64,000 nt of DNA from an uncultured Prevotellaceae bacterium (GCA_902790625.1 CADASP010000014.1:1-64000); one strand, 5' to 3'. Positions 44,204-53,048 are shown, counted from the stretch's first letter. Notes: generated by a model not told the origin, from the sequence alone. A program made the numbers and translations.

Positions 44204-47179
44204 TTAGAGTTCGTTGTTTGCTTTCTTCTGCTGGTATGCTTTCATGGCTCTGCTGAAGTTGCTGCGGCTGGCCCATGGCTGGTCGAAGCGTGTGGCGGCG
44301 TCGCCATAGAGTGGTTCGGATATCTGGTGTACGGCGCAGAACGACGATGTCTCGATGCCCTTGGCGCGTGTCTTGCTGTCGGTGAACCAATAGTCGCGTG
44401 CCATCTTGTTCACCAGTCCGGTGCTGCCGTTGGCATTCACGCTCACGTTGTGGCCGCTGTGCATGTCGGCAATGTTGATGACGCCGTCGCCACCCGAGAT
44501 GGTCACCTCGCGAGCCAGTCCGTTGTCGTCGCTGCTCAGTGTCTGGCGCTTGCCGCCGTCGATGATGTTGTCGGCATAGATGGAGTTGGTGACGAAGTGG
44601 TAGCGCACGAAGTCGCGCAGCGCCCTGATCATCAGGTAGGCCTTGGCTTGGTCGGCCTGCTCCTCGGGGGTGACGATGACCTGCCCCGTCTCCTCGTCGA
44701 TGGTCTGCTCGGCATCTTCGCCGTGGTATTTCAGGAAGAGGGCCTGGATGGTCTCCCACTTGGGCAGCCCTTGGGCGTAGGCCTTGGCCATGGCGGCGTT
44801 GTCGGGGGCGAAGAGGGTGTAGTTATAGGTGTTGAACATCTTCACGTTGTAGTCCAGACAGGCATCTTCGCGCTGAGTGGAGCCCAGCTTGTAGTCGCGT
44901 GTGAAGATGGTGTAGGCATCTTGTGGCGAGGGCAGCTTGCTGTCCTTGGGGTTCACCTTCGAGATGCCCGCCCACTCCAGAATCTCGGTGGCACCGAATC
45001 CCATGCACGCCTGCAGGAAGTCGGCGAAGATGGTGTCGCCACCCACCACGGTGTTGCTCAGCACGTTGTAGACGCTCTGCGTGGGTGGTTGTATCACTCG
45101 GTCGAGGCGGTAGGCCACACCGTTCTTCTCGTTGTAGATGCTCTTGATGCGCGGTGCGGGGAAGTGGTCGGGGTCTTCAATCTGCAAGCCCGACATCACG
45201 CGCCCGTTCTCCAGGTTGCCATCCACATAGACGGTGCCTCCGTGCTTCGTCTTGTAGTAGTGGTTGCCGCCGATGACCTCGCCGGTGTTGAGCACCACGG
45301 TGTGGTAGTTCAGGATGTCCACCAGCTGGCTCTTCACCTCGCTCAGCGCCACCTTTCCTGGGAAGATGCTGTCAATCTCGCCCGTCTCCAGGTCGTAGTA
45401 GTGTCGGCTGCAAGCCAGATAGGGCTGTGTGCGCGCCTTGGTGTCGTAGTAGAGGTGCAGCACCTCGGCCTGCTGCGTGCCGGGCTGGTTGTTCTTCAGG
45501 TGTCCCAGCGAGGCGGGGTCGAGATAATACAGGTCGAAGGCTCCATCTTCGGGCAGGAAGAGTGCGTAGTTGGCGCTCATGGCCAGCAGATAGAAGCGGA
45601 AGTCCACTCCGAGGTTCCAGGCGTTGGGGGTCTCGGGTGTGCGGTCTTGTATCATCCAGTTGATGACCTTCATGTCGGGGAAGACGGATGCGGGAGCCAT
45701 CACCGACTGGTACTCGTCGGGGGCTATCAGCTCGTTCATCACGTAGATGGCTCCGTTGTTGGCGATGGTGATGTCGTAGCCTCCGTCGGCCTTCTTGTTG
45801 AGCAGCGAGAGCCTGACGCCCATGTTCTCCGAGGCATCGTTGGTGATGGCGTCGAACTTGCTGGGCACGGTGGCGATGAAGCTGGGCTTCATCAGGTTCT
45901 TGGCAAATGCGGTGAGCACCTGCGGGTTCTTCGACTGAAGCGAGTCGAGGTTCTCCAGCAGGTTCTCCAAGGTGTTGGCCTTGTCGCCATAGATATCTAT
46001 TAGGTATGCGCCGGGGCCTCCTGGCAGGAAGTAGCGCTTCATGGCATCGTCGCTGGGTGCGAAGCAGGCTCCCATGTCCATGATGCCGAAGTCGAGGTCG
46101 GTGCCAGCAGCGGGGCGGGGGAAGTATTGGTTCCATCCGGGGTCGAATCCGAGCACCTCCGATGGCGACAGGGTCTTCCTGTCGGGGGTGTTGGTCAGCA
46201 CGGCGCCCTGCGAGCGGTTGCTCAGGTAGCGCCATTGGTAGATGGAGTCGATGGTGGGTCGGCCGTTCACCATGGCCCAGTCGTTGTAGTTGCGTGTGGT
46301 GTTCTCGTCGTAGTAGGGAGCGGCGAAGTAGTCCACCAGTCGGCTGAAGATGCTGGTGTTGTCCTTGCGGCGCAGCACCTGTGCCATGTTGCCCGGGGGC
46401 ACCAGCACGTCGTGCATCTGGTGGATGTATCCGTTTTGGCAGGTGATGTCGCCGTGCTCCACCTTGTTGTTGAAGATGTAGGCCATGCCCTCGCTGTAGG
46501 GCTCGCCGGTGAGGATGGCGAAGTCGCTCTCGTCGCCCAGTGTGGTGATGCCGTTGTTGAGCATATACTCACGCGTCAGGTGCACCATCATGGGTCGTGT
46601 GGCGTCGGTCACGGCATGGAGTCCCTTCTCGTAGAACTTGGTCCAGTTGCTGTTGTTGGCAGGTATGCCGCTGGGCCTGACGTCGGCGTTGCCGCTGCCT
46701 GGCACCCATTGCACGGTGTCGATGATGCTGATGTTGGTGGCATGCCGCACGGCCTGGCCCTTGTTGGGCTCGTTGGTGCCGTTGCTCACGTTGGGCAGCA
46801 AGCCCAGCAGCAGGGCATTGTCGAGCATGGAGTTGTAGAGCAGCAGCTTCTTTTGCGACTCCGACAGCTGCTCGTAGCTCGTCACCCCCCAGTCGTTCTT
46901 TTGGAAGAATCGCGCGAAGGCCTCGTCGTTGGCGGGGAACACCGTCTTTGAGCCTGTGCGGTTGAGCACCTCATCGTAGCCCAGGTCGTCGATGAGGCGC
47001 AGGTAGTTGCTGAACGTGCCCGTCAGCAATCCGCGTTCAGTGGGATTCTTCAGTTCCGCATAGATGCTCGAACCGAGCCACGAGGGGCGGCTGTCGGCAT
47101 CTACCTCCTGATTCTTCTCAATGCAGGAGGCCATCAATCCCGCTGAGGCGAGAGAGACACAGAATAAGAATTTCTTCAT
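44204..47179 (-). CDS. Large multi-FAS1 lipoprotein, first gene of the FAS1-SusCD operon
   Basis: The protein has 991 residues and a lipoprotein signal (MKKFLFCVSLASAGLMAS-C, Cys19). Several fasciclin-like units can be seen: about 45-260 (YLRLIDDLGYDEVLNRTGSK, TVFPANDEAFARFF), about 270-480 (ending NGAIYVMNELIAPDEY), about 490-690 and about 700-960 (YNYTLFAPDNAAMAKAY, VRYHFVTNSIYAD). It is the longest accessory protein in the operon. The stacked domains suggest an extended, surface-exposed binder. It follows a clear promoter and is transcribed ahead of the first SusC. Confidence 0.87.
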   Translation of the reverse strand: MKKFLFCVSLASAGLMASCIEKNQEVDADSRPSWLGSSIYAELKNPTERGLLTGTFSNYLRLIDDLGYDEVLNRTGSKTVFPANDEAFARFFQKNDWGVTSYEQLSESQKKLLLYNSMLDNALLLGLLPNVSNGTNEPNKGQAVRHATNISIIDTVQWVPGSGNADVRPSGIPANNSNWTKFYEKGLHAVTDATRPMMVHLTREYMLNNGITTLGDESDFAILTGEPYSEGMAYIFNNKVEHGDITCQNGYIHQMHDVLVPPGNMAQVLRRKDNTSIFSRLVDYFAAPYYDENTTRNYNDWAMVNGRPTIDSIYQWRYLSNRSQGAVLTNTPDRKTLSPSEVLGFDPGWNQYFPRPAAGTDLDFGIMDMGACFAPSDDAMKRYFLPGGPGAYLIDIYGDKANTLENLLENLDSLQSKNPQVLTAFAKNLMKPSFIATVPSKFDAITNDASENMGVRLSLLNKKADGGYDITIANNGAIYVMNELIAPDEYQSVMAPASVFPDMKVINWMIQDRTPETPNAWNLGVDFRFYLLAMSANYALFLPEDGAFDLYYLDPASLGHLKNNQPGTQQAEVLHLYYDTKARTQPYLACSRHYYDLETGEIDSIFPGKVALSEVKSQLVDILNYHTVVLNTGEVIGGNHYYKTKHGGTVYVDGNLENGRVMSGLQIEDPDHFPAPRIKSIYNEKNGVAYRLDRVIQPPTQSVYNVLSNTVVGGDTIFADFLQACMGFGATEILEWAGISKVNPKDSKLPSPQDAYTIFTRDYKLGSTQREDACLDYNVKMFNTYNYTLFAPDNAAMAKAYAQGLPKWETIQALFLKYHGEDAEQTIDEETGQVIVTPEEQADQAKAYLMIRALRDFVRYHFVTNSIYADNIIDGGKRQTLSSDDNGLAREVTISGGDGVINIADMHSGHNVSVNANGSTGLVNKMARDYWFTDSKTRAKGIETSSFCAVHQISEPLYGDAATRFDQPWASRSNFSRAMKAYQQKKANNEL

Positions 47180-47255
47180 AAAAATTATTAATAGTTATTA
47201 GCCAAATATGTTCAGATGTCAGTGGTTTCAACAGTAGTAGTTACTTTGCGTGCTG

Positions 47256-47286
47256 CAAAATTAAGTAAAAAAATGCAAACAGCAAA
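47256..47286 (-). promoter_or_regulatory. Promoter of the seven-gene FAS1-SusCD operon
   Basis: On the minus strand, TTTG (47283-47286), a 19-bp spacer and TAATTTTG (47256-47263) lie 76 bp upstream of ATG 47179. A second -7-like box TAACTTTG is at 47307-47314 but lacks a good -33 partner. The gap also holds CCAGAATTTCCAGAA-type short repeats at about 47410-47465. Confidence 0.75.
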
Positions 47287-47471
47287 CAACAAATATAAAT
47301 TTTTTGCAAAGTTACGCACAATTTCGCCTTTCCACCCTCCTTTTTTCCGTCAATCAGCATTCGGTTTCTCGGCAAAGGGAGTGAAAATGATGAAACGATG
47401 GAATGGAGTATTCCAGAATTTCCAGAATTTCTAGATTCTCCAGAATTTCCAGATTCTCTGGAATCTCCGGC

Positions 47472-47512
47472 AAAAAAAAGCTCCAGCCCCCTTCGTGGTG
47501 AGAGGGCTGGAG
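47472..47512 (-). terminator. Rho-independent terminator after the discoidin/LRR-small protein pair
   Basis: On the minus strand the stem CTCCAGCCC...GGGCTGGAG (47504-47512 with 47481-47489) is followed by a run of eight T. It lies 32 bp past the stop of the small acidic protein gene and separates it from the SusCD operon promoter. Confidence 0.85.
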
Positions 47513-47544
47513 GTGGGTGAGGGGTGAGTGACGAGGGTAGGGGG

Positions 47545-47712
47545 CTACTCTTCGTCGTCGTCCCAGCTGTCGGTAGAGCGGCTCCAGGCCGAGCTCACCT
47601 CAGAGTTTTGAAGCTGAGTGTTCACGCCTTCTGTCGATGATGCGCATACCATCTGCAGGGGTTGTGTGGCCGTCACCTTTGTGGTGGGCATCGTATATTC
47701 TTTCTTTGTCAT
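47545..47712 (-). CDS. Small acidic protein (55 aa)
   Basis: The sequence begins MTKKEYTMPTTKVTATQPLQ, then MVCASSTEGVN, and ends AWSRSTDSWDDDEE. It begins 21 bp after the upstream discoidin/LRR gene and is followed by a terminator, so it is the last gene of a two-gene unit. It resembles the 53-residue protein at 20210-20371 in its length, its K-K/E-Y-x-x-P start, a Met/Ser-rich middle and a W-D-D-E-E end. It has no signal peptide or membrane helix. Short Bacteroidales proteins of this kind are frequently missed by gene callers; the function is unknown. Its single Cys lies in the 'MVCAS' segment where many relatives have a similar Cys. Confidence 0.75.
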   Translation of the reverse strand: MTKKEYTMPTTKVTATQPLQMVCASSTEGVNTQLQNSEVSSAWSRSTDSWDDDEE

Positions 47713-47733
47713 TGTGGTGTCCTCCTTGTTTTG

Positions 47734-49683
47734 TTATTTTATCATTAACTTTTTGCCATTCTTGCCTTGCGAGCTTCTCAGGATATAGAGGCCCTTGGTG
47801 GGTTGTTCTACGCGGCGCCCCATCAGGTCGTAATGGTGCTGCTGGGCGCTGGGCTCGTTGGTGGCCGTGGCGATGGCGGTGGCTCCCTCGAAGTTGAAGT
47901 AGTCGCGGGTGAGGGTGCCGTCGTAGGTTAGGTAGGCCCTGTTGGCCCTGATGGCTCCGTCGGTGGCCAGCTTGTAGAAGCCCACGCCAGCGGCGGCGGT
48001 ATAGCCCAGCACATAGGCGTTGCTCTGGCCTATCACGCCGTTGTCGGTGCCCGTCAGGCTGTTGGTGCTGTAGTCGCCGGTGCTGCTCTCAGTAGTCTTC
48101 GTCATGACGAAGTCTCCCTCTGTTGTCTTCTTCAGCACCACGCCCTGGCCTTGGTTGACAATGCGGTCTTCGATTTTGGTCAGCGATATCGTCGTACCAT
48201 CGAGGTTGACGGCAAACACCTGCGTGCCCTCAGGAGCCTGGAAGTTGGCCTCGCTGCTATAGAACGTAGCCCAGTAGGCGTTGTTTGCAAGGTTGGCGGG
48301 GACAGAGAAGACCCTTGTGGCGGTGACGGTTAAATCTATTGTCGTCTGTACCTCCATAAAGAGAAGCGTTATAGTAACTGTGGAAGTGCCTTCATCGGTA
48401 ACGGTAAAGGAGGCGTCCCATCCGTTTTGTGCTCCAACTACAACATTGTCTCCAACACTTTCAATGTTTGTAATTTCAATTTCTTGCATTACCGATGCTG
48501 GATTATTAGATATTATAAAATCACTTAGTTTCTTCGTATAAGGCAATTCATGCACTCCGCTGGTTTCAGTTTCGGTTTGGCCATTTCCATTAGCAGTAAC
48601 AGTAATCACGCAGGTCTTGGGAGCCTCTATATCGCCTACAAACTGTACTATGGCATTGCTGAATTTCGTCTGGTAGTTTACAAGTTGGTTTTCGTACACA
48701 TGGAACTGGGTGTTCTTGTTGAAATCATAGCCACATTTTGCCCAATCCAGTGCGTCTGGGTTGGCATAGCAGTAAACGTCGGTTACATTGTCGCAGGCAT
48801 TGAAAGCATATTCGCCAATGGACGTCACGCTGTTGGGGATGGTGGCAGAGGTCAGGTAATTGCAGTCGAAGAAAGCATTGTTACCGATGCTGGTCACGCC
48901 CTCTTCTATCACCACATTCTCGATGAAACAGGAAAGGGAATAATGAACGTCATCTCCCCAATCTTCCCACTCCGCATATATCCACGGGGCAAAAACAGAA
49001 CTTATTTCATAATTGTCATTATCATAATCCTTCATGTTGAAGTCGCCAGTAGTAGCGTTGGGATTCTTTCGGATGGTGAGGGTCTTCTCGCCATTGATGG
49101 TTGCAATTTCGTAGTAGACATTTCCCAAGGAGTTTCCGCAATAACCGCCATCGCCTGCCCATGGAAGACCAGTTTCCAGGAACTGGAATTCAGACAATTC
49201 GAACACTTCGCCACCTTGAATTTCAGTGATTTCAAACTTGAAGTACTGGTATGAATTGTTGTCGTAGTTGTCGATGGAGAATGCCTGTGAAGTCTGGTTT
49301 ATAGTTGGCAACGAAGCATCATCTTCTGCAGCTAATTCAACCCAATCACCATTCTCGTCCTTAGCAGAGATTGTCCACGCCTTCGGATTACGCGCACCTC
49401 CCTTTATGTCGTTACCAGTGGTCAGTACATAATACTTAGGAACAATGGGGGCAGAAGTGGAGAACTCGACGTAGGCGCCGTCAAAGAAATCGGCACACCA
49501 CTTGGTGCTTGTGTCCCCATCGAACAACTTATCACATTGCTCGTTGCGATTGGCCCCGCCTGTGCCACTAATGCCTTGATACTCCCACGCGCTTGCTTTC
49601 GTGGGAAATGCCAAGAGGGTGAGCATCGTCAGGAGCAGCGTCATGGCTGCCCGCGCCACAATTGTCTTGCTTTTTCTTTTCAT
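47734..49683 (-). CDS. Secreted discoidin-like/LRR_5 protein with sorting-type C-terminal tail
   Basis: The protein has 649 residues. A long signal peptide (MKRKSKTIVARAAMTLLLTM to KASA) is followed by a coagulation-factor 5/8 (discoidin)-like domain (about 33-170, GGANRNEQCDKLFDGDTSTK and FKFEITEIQGGEVFELSEFQ). A few LRR_5 repeats come next (about 255-305, EGVTSIGNNAFFDCNYLTSA), then Ig-like beta regions, and the tail HHYDLMGRRVEQPTKGLYIL...GKKLMIK (about 615-649). The tail matches the 'D-L-x-G-R-x-V-x(5)-G-x-Y-I-x...K' ends of other secreted proteins in this window and may be a secretion/anchoring signal (inference). ATG 49683 starts the signal peptide, 62 bp after the promoter. Confidence 0.87.
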   Translation of the reverse strand: MKRKSKTIVARAAMTLLLTMLTLLAFPTKASAWEYQGISGTGGANRNEQCDKLFDGDTSTKWCADFFDGAYVEFSTSAPIVPKYYVLTTGNDIKGGARNPKAWTISAKDENGDWVELAAEDDASLPTINQTSQAFSIDNYDNNSYQYFKFEITEIQGGEVFELSEFQFLETGLPWAGDGGYCGNSLGNVYYEIATINGEKTLTIRKNPNATTGDFNMKDYDNDNYEISSVFAPWIYAEWEDWGDDVHYSLSCFIENVVIEEGVTSIGNNAFFDCNYLTSATIPNSVTSIGEYAFNACDNVTDVYCYANPDALDWAKCGYDFNKNTQFHVYENQLVNYQTKFSNAIVQFVGDIEAPKTCVITVTANGNGQTETETSGVHELPYTKKLSDFIISNNPASVMQEIEITNIESVGDNVVVGAQNGWDASFTVTDEGTSTVTITLLFMEVQTTIDLTVTATRVFSVPANLANNAYWATFYSSEANFQAPEGTQVFAVNLDGTTISLTKIEDRIVNQGQGVVLKKTTEGDFVMTKTTESSTGDYSTNSLTGTDNGVIGQSNAYVLGYTAAAGVGFYKLATDGAIRANRAYLTYDGTLTRDYFNFEGATAIATATNEPSAQQHHYDLMGRRVEQPTKGLYILRSSQGKNGKKLMIK

Positions 49684-49745
49684 GTTGTTGTTATGATTTA
49701 GAGATTTTGCTGATGTCGTGTAGGCCTGTGCCATGAAATTCGGTG

Positions 49746-49778
49746 CAAAGTTACAATTTTTTTTTCGAAACTGCCAAA
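49746..49778 (-). promoter_or_regulatory. Promoter of the discoidin/LRR gene
   Basis: On the minus strand, TTTG (49775-49778), a 21-bp spacer and TAACTTTG (49746-49753). Confidence 0.7.
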
Positions 49779-50205
49779 GAGTTGCGCCAAAACATGCATG
49801 CCGTGCCGTCAGTTTTTTTGCTTGTCTGCTACGCTACATGCGTGCAAGAAAACCACTGGTGGAAACGGTTCTGCTGGTGCCCCCCTTTTTTCCTTACTGT
49901 CAGCTGTCAGAACTGTAAGATGCGGCCATGCAGGGATGGTGAACGGCAAGGGCGCCCCCTTCAGGGTCGTTATTTCCGCGTACCTGTTATCCGCAGGCTA
50001 CCAGAGAGGAGACGGCTTCACCGTCTTTCCAACCGTACGAAATCGTTTCGTCCTGTTGAGGTTGAAAGGAAATCTTTGTTCGTAGGGGATAACACGAGGC
50101 CTGTCCCTACGGGTGACAAAGCAACTACTCTTTTACACACATCTCATTGAGGCACACCCGCAGTCTGGAAAATGTGTGTAAAGAGTAGGACAAAGCAAGG
50201 GGCAC
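49779..50205. other. Intergenic repeat-rich region
   Basis: No gene is seen. It holds one copy of the CTGTCAGCTGTCAG element (about 49888-49939), which has a long inverted counterpart at 60271-60323; an inverted copy of the GGTTGAAAAGACGG motif (about 50009-50036, CGGCTTCACCGTCTTTCCAA); and a degenerate GTAGGGG...CCCTACG pair (about 50078-50106). Its right end has direct repeats of GCAAC/TACTCTTTACACAC (50126-50145 against 50170-50190, inverted). Confidence 0.65.
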
Positions 50206-52638
50206 TTAGCAGGGCTCTTCACTCTTCACTTTCTTGTAACTGTCAGCTGTCAGCTGTAAGATGTATCCGCGATGCACCCACTGGTAGAGCATGTTGTTGG
50301 TGCCCTCCTCGCTCTTCCCTGCCAGCTGTCGCACGTTGCAGGCCTCCTGCTTTGTGAAGGTGTCGGGCAACTGCTGTAGCAGGTTGCGTGGGCCTTTGCG
50401 CGATGTCTTCACATCCACTTCGGCCGAGCGTATGAGGTCGCCGAAGAAGTGTAGCTTCAGCCACAGGTCGTAGTGCAGGCTCCATCGGCAGAACGCCTCG
50501 ATGCTGCGCTCCCACTTCATGCCGTTGGCCACATAGAGCAGGCATGCCTTTCGGAACACCTGCACGAGTGCTCGGTGCCCCAGGTTGTCGAGCTCGGTAT
50601 CGCTGGTCTGCACCACGAAGCCGTCGAGCTCCTTCTTCAGGCGCTTCACCATGCGCAGGGCAGGCTGGCACGTCACCAATCCGTGGGCCTTGCGCAGGTT
50701 GTCGATGTATGGCATCAGGGTGTCGTCGTACTTCTGGTCGTATTTGCCGTGCTTGGGCATGGGTGCCCCCAGCCCCCTGTCGATGGTGGTGGCCAGGCAG
50801 AGTCGCGAGATGGGGCCGTCGGTCATCACGTTGCGGAAGTAGTGCTGCGCCTTGCTGGTGGTGGTCGATGCGTTCCAGTTGATGCTGAGGGGGCCTCGGT
50901 AGGTGATGCTGTCCCTGCCCACGCGCTCCTGGCCGAAGGGGTTGTCTTCATCATCGGTGAGCTTCAGGTTGGTGAAGGGGCAGTTGGTGCCGGGCTTCCA
51001 TCCCTCGATGCCAAACCACTGGTCGAACTCAATCATATAGGTGTGTATGATGCGCCCCTGCGAGTCGGCCATGAGCTCCGAGAGTCGTGCTGGGGTGATG
51101 TTGGCCGCCACGCTGCGCACGTCGACGTTGGGTCGCTGGGGCTTGTCTTCGTTCTTGCTCTCCTTGCGCTTGCATTCTGCCTTCCACTCTTCCAGCTTGA
51201 TGCGGTTGGGTGTGTCCTCCTTCTGTCGCGGTGCCATCAGGTGTTGCAGCATGAACTTGGTGCTGCTGTCCTTGCCGCTGCCCGTGCCCGCTATGATGAG
51301 GCAGTTGAGTCGTGGCTCGCGTGGTGTGCCGTCGTCGTAGACGAAGCTGGCATCGCAATACATGCCCAGCGGGGGGAACATGGCCTGTGCTGCCGTCTCC
51401 TTGGCATCCTTGGGCACGGGCTGGGTGGCCGCCTTCACGAATGCCGGTCGGGCCTTCTCCGAGAGCTTGGGGGGCTGAGGGCTGGCGTAGATGTCGTTGA
51501 GCGATGCCGTGTCGCCATAGAGGGCCGTGGTGGGCTCTGTGGCGGTGGTGGCGGTGGTGGTGGATGCGGCGGGCTGCTGGTCCAGTCGGCGGCTCTGTGC
51601 GAAGACACGGCGCTGAAACTGGGTCATCTTCTGACTGGGGTCGCTGTACTTCTGATAGAAGTCGTCCACCAGTCGGCCGAACTCCTTCTCCTGGCTGTAG
51701 TCGGGTGCCAGCTCTTGTGCCAATGCCAGCAGCTCCTCGCGGGTGAGCAGCTTGGCGCCTCCCACCGAGAGCACGCTCAGCCATGCGTTGTGGCGCCCTC
51801 CTTCTTCGGTGAGGTCGGAGTGTTGCAGGCCCGCCTCCTTCAGGCATGCCTCGAAGATGTAGTGCGTGCGGGGAGTGGTGAGTGGTGTGGAGGGAGTGGT
51901 GAGTGGTGTGGAGGGAGTGGTGAGTGGTGTGGGTTGAGTGGTGCTGGGCTTGCTCAGGGGTCGGCCATCGACGTCGAGTCCTCGTGCCAGGAAAGCCTCG
52001 CGGCGCTGCTCCACCTCGTCGGCGGTGAGTGGCTTCAGCCATTGTGGCGAGCGATACACCTCGTCGCCCGTCATGTTGATGTAGCGCTCGGGCGTGGTGC
52101 AGCTGCTGTCGTAGGGCACCTCCATCTCTTCGCAGAAGGCCTTCTGTGTCTCCTCGATGGTCATGCCCACGGGCATGCGCAGCCAGATGTGGCACTTCAG
52201 TCGTGGCGAGCGGTCGATATACTCCACCATTCCGCTGAAGTCGGAATACTCGTCGGCGTTCACCTCGAGTGCCCTGCTGATGGCCTTCTCGGTGAGCTCC
52301 TGGTCGTCGATGTCGATGCAGGTCTTGTAGGTGAATGCCTCTGGGATGATGTCGGCCTGTGCGCGGTGGTTGTTGCGGAATGCGGCGTAGTGTGGGCACA
52401 GCGTTGGCAGCTCGTCCTTCACCTCGTCGCGGCCCTCCTGGCGTATGGCGTTGAGCATCTGCGGCATGTCGGGGCGTGCGAGCATCTGCAATATCTGCTC
52501 CTCGTTGCCCGGCTCGGCATAGCCGCGATGATACTTCCCCTGCACCTTCCCCGTCCTACTGTCCTTCAGGCGGGGGTTGATGGCAAAAACTGCTGACACG
52601 TTTTGAGTCGGTGTCGTGACTGTTGTCTTTTCTTCCAT
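50206..52638 (-). CDS. BT4734-type primase-like / DUF3987-like helicase fusion protein
   Basis: The protein has 810 residues. The N-terminal domain (about 65-205) has CIDIDDQE (Asp109, Asp111), LKCHIWLRM (His150) and PERYINMTGDEVYRSPQW. These resemble the Asp-x-Asp, His and basic motifs of archaeo-eukaryotic-primase-like BT4734/VirE-N domains. A linker with three 7-residue repeats (TPLTTPS, about 237-257) comes from a 21-bp DNA repeat. The C-terminal half (about 420-810) is an ATPase with Walker A GTGSGKDSST (Lys456) and a Walker-B-like MIEFDQWFGIEG, as in DUF3987 proteins. Such genes are common in Bacteroidales chromosomes near HU-like genes, and their role is unknown. The last residues (VKSEEPC) come from a heptamer repeat. 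ATG 52638 gives a leader of about 115 nt. Confidence 0.85.
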   Translation of the reverse strand: MEEKTTVTTPTQNVSAVFAINPRLKDSRTGKVQGKYHRGYAEPGNEEQILQMLARPDMPQMLNAIRQEGRDEVKDELPTLCPHYAAFRNNHRAQADIIPEAFTYKTCIDIDDQELTEKAISRALEVNADEYSDFSGMVEYIDRSPRLKCHIWLRMPVGMTIEETQKAFCEEMEVPYDSSCTTPERYINMTGDEVYRSPQWLKPLTADEVEQRREAFLARGLDVDGRPLSKPSTTQPTPLTTPSTPLTTPSTPLTTPRTHYIFEACLKEAGLQHSDLTEEGGRHNAWLSVLSVGGAKLLTREELLALAQELAPDYSQEKEFGRLVDDFYQKYSDPSQKMTQFQRRVFAQSRRLDQQPAASTTTATTATEPTTALYGDTASLNDIYASPQPPKLSEKARPAFVKAATQPVPKDAKETAAQAMFPPLGMYCDASFVYDDGTPREPRLNCLIIAGTGSGKDSSTKFMLQHLMAPRQKEDTPNRIKLEEWKAECKRKESKNEDKPQRPNVDVRSVAANITPARLSELMADSQGRIIHTYMIEFDQWFGIEGWKPGTNCPFTNLKLTDDEDNPFGQERVGRDSITYRGPLSINWNASTTTSKAQHYFRNVMTDGPISRLCLATTIDRGLGAPMPKHGKYDQKYDDTLMPYIDNLRKAHGLVTCQPALRMVKRLKKELDGFVVQTSDTELDNLGHRALVQVFRKACLLYVANGMKWERSIEAFCRWSLHYDLWLKLHFFGDLIRSAEVDVKTSRKGPRNLLQQLPDTFTKQEACNVRQLAGKSEEGTNNMLYQWVHRGYILQLTADSYKKVKSEEPC

Positions 52639-52758
52639 TTTTGTAATTAAGGGTTGAAAAGTTATTTTATAAGTGAACCACACTATCATGAGTCATGTGG
52701 TAAAGGTTTGCTCCTTCTCCACAACTACTGGTTGCCCGTTGGAGCTTTCTTTCGCTTG

Positions 52759-52789
52759 CAAAATTACAACAGTTTTTGCGACTCACAAA
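52759..52789 (-). promoter_or_regulatory. Promoter of the primase-helicase gene
   Basis: On the minus strand, TTTG (52786-52789), a 19-bp spacer and TAATTTTG (52759-52766). Confidence 0.75.
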
Positions 52790-52832
52790 ACAGATTAGTG
52801 GATTACTAATAGGCTGTTATTATTGTACTTAT

Positions 52833-53037
52833 GTTCACTAAATGAACGTTTGAGATGCTTTCGTGAACACTCGTTTCCAGTAGCTGTCCACGAAATGACG
52901 TTTCGTGTAAACCTGTCGGCGATTCTTGTTCACGAACTGTTCACGAAACCTCATCGGCGTTCACCAACAGTTCACCGAACGGCATTTCATGAACGCATTT
53001 TGTGTGCGGCGGCCCACGATTCGTGTTCACGTCGTTC
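52833..53037. repeat. Iteron-like cluster of GTTCACGAA motifs
   Basis: About ten copies of GTTCACGAA or close variants occur in both orientations in 205 bp. The clearest are two direct-repeat pairs, GTTCACGAAC-T-GTTCACGAAAC (52928-52949) and GTTCACCAACA-GTTCACCGAAC (52959-52980), starts 31 bp apart. There is also the palindrome CACGAAATGACGTTTCGTG (52889-52907), GTTCACTAAATGAAC (52833-52847) and CACGATTCGTGTTCACG (53015-53031). The cluster lies directly upstream of the primase-helicase promoter. Confidence 0.7.
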
Positions 53038-53048
53038 GTTTCGGGGCA

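Noticed and set aside
52833..53037. CRISPR array at the GTTCACGAA cluster
   Set aside because: Repeats are short, in both orientations and irregularly spaced.
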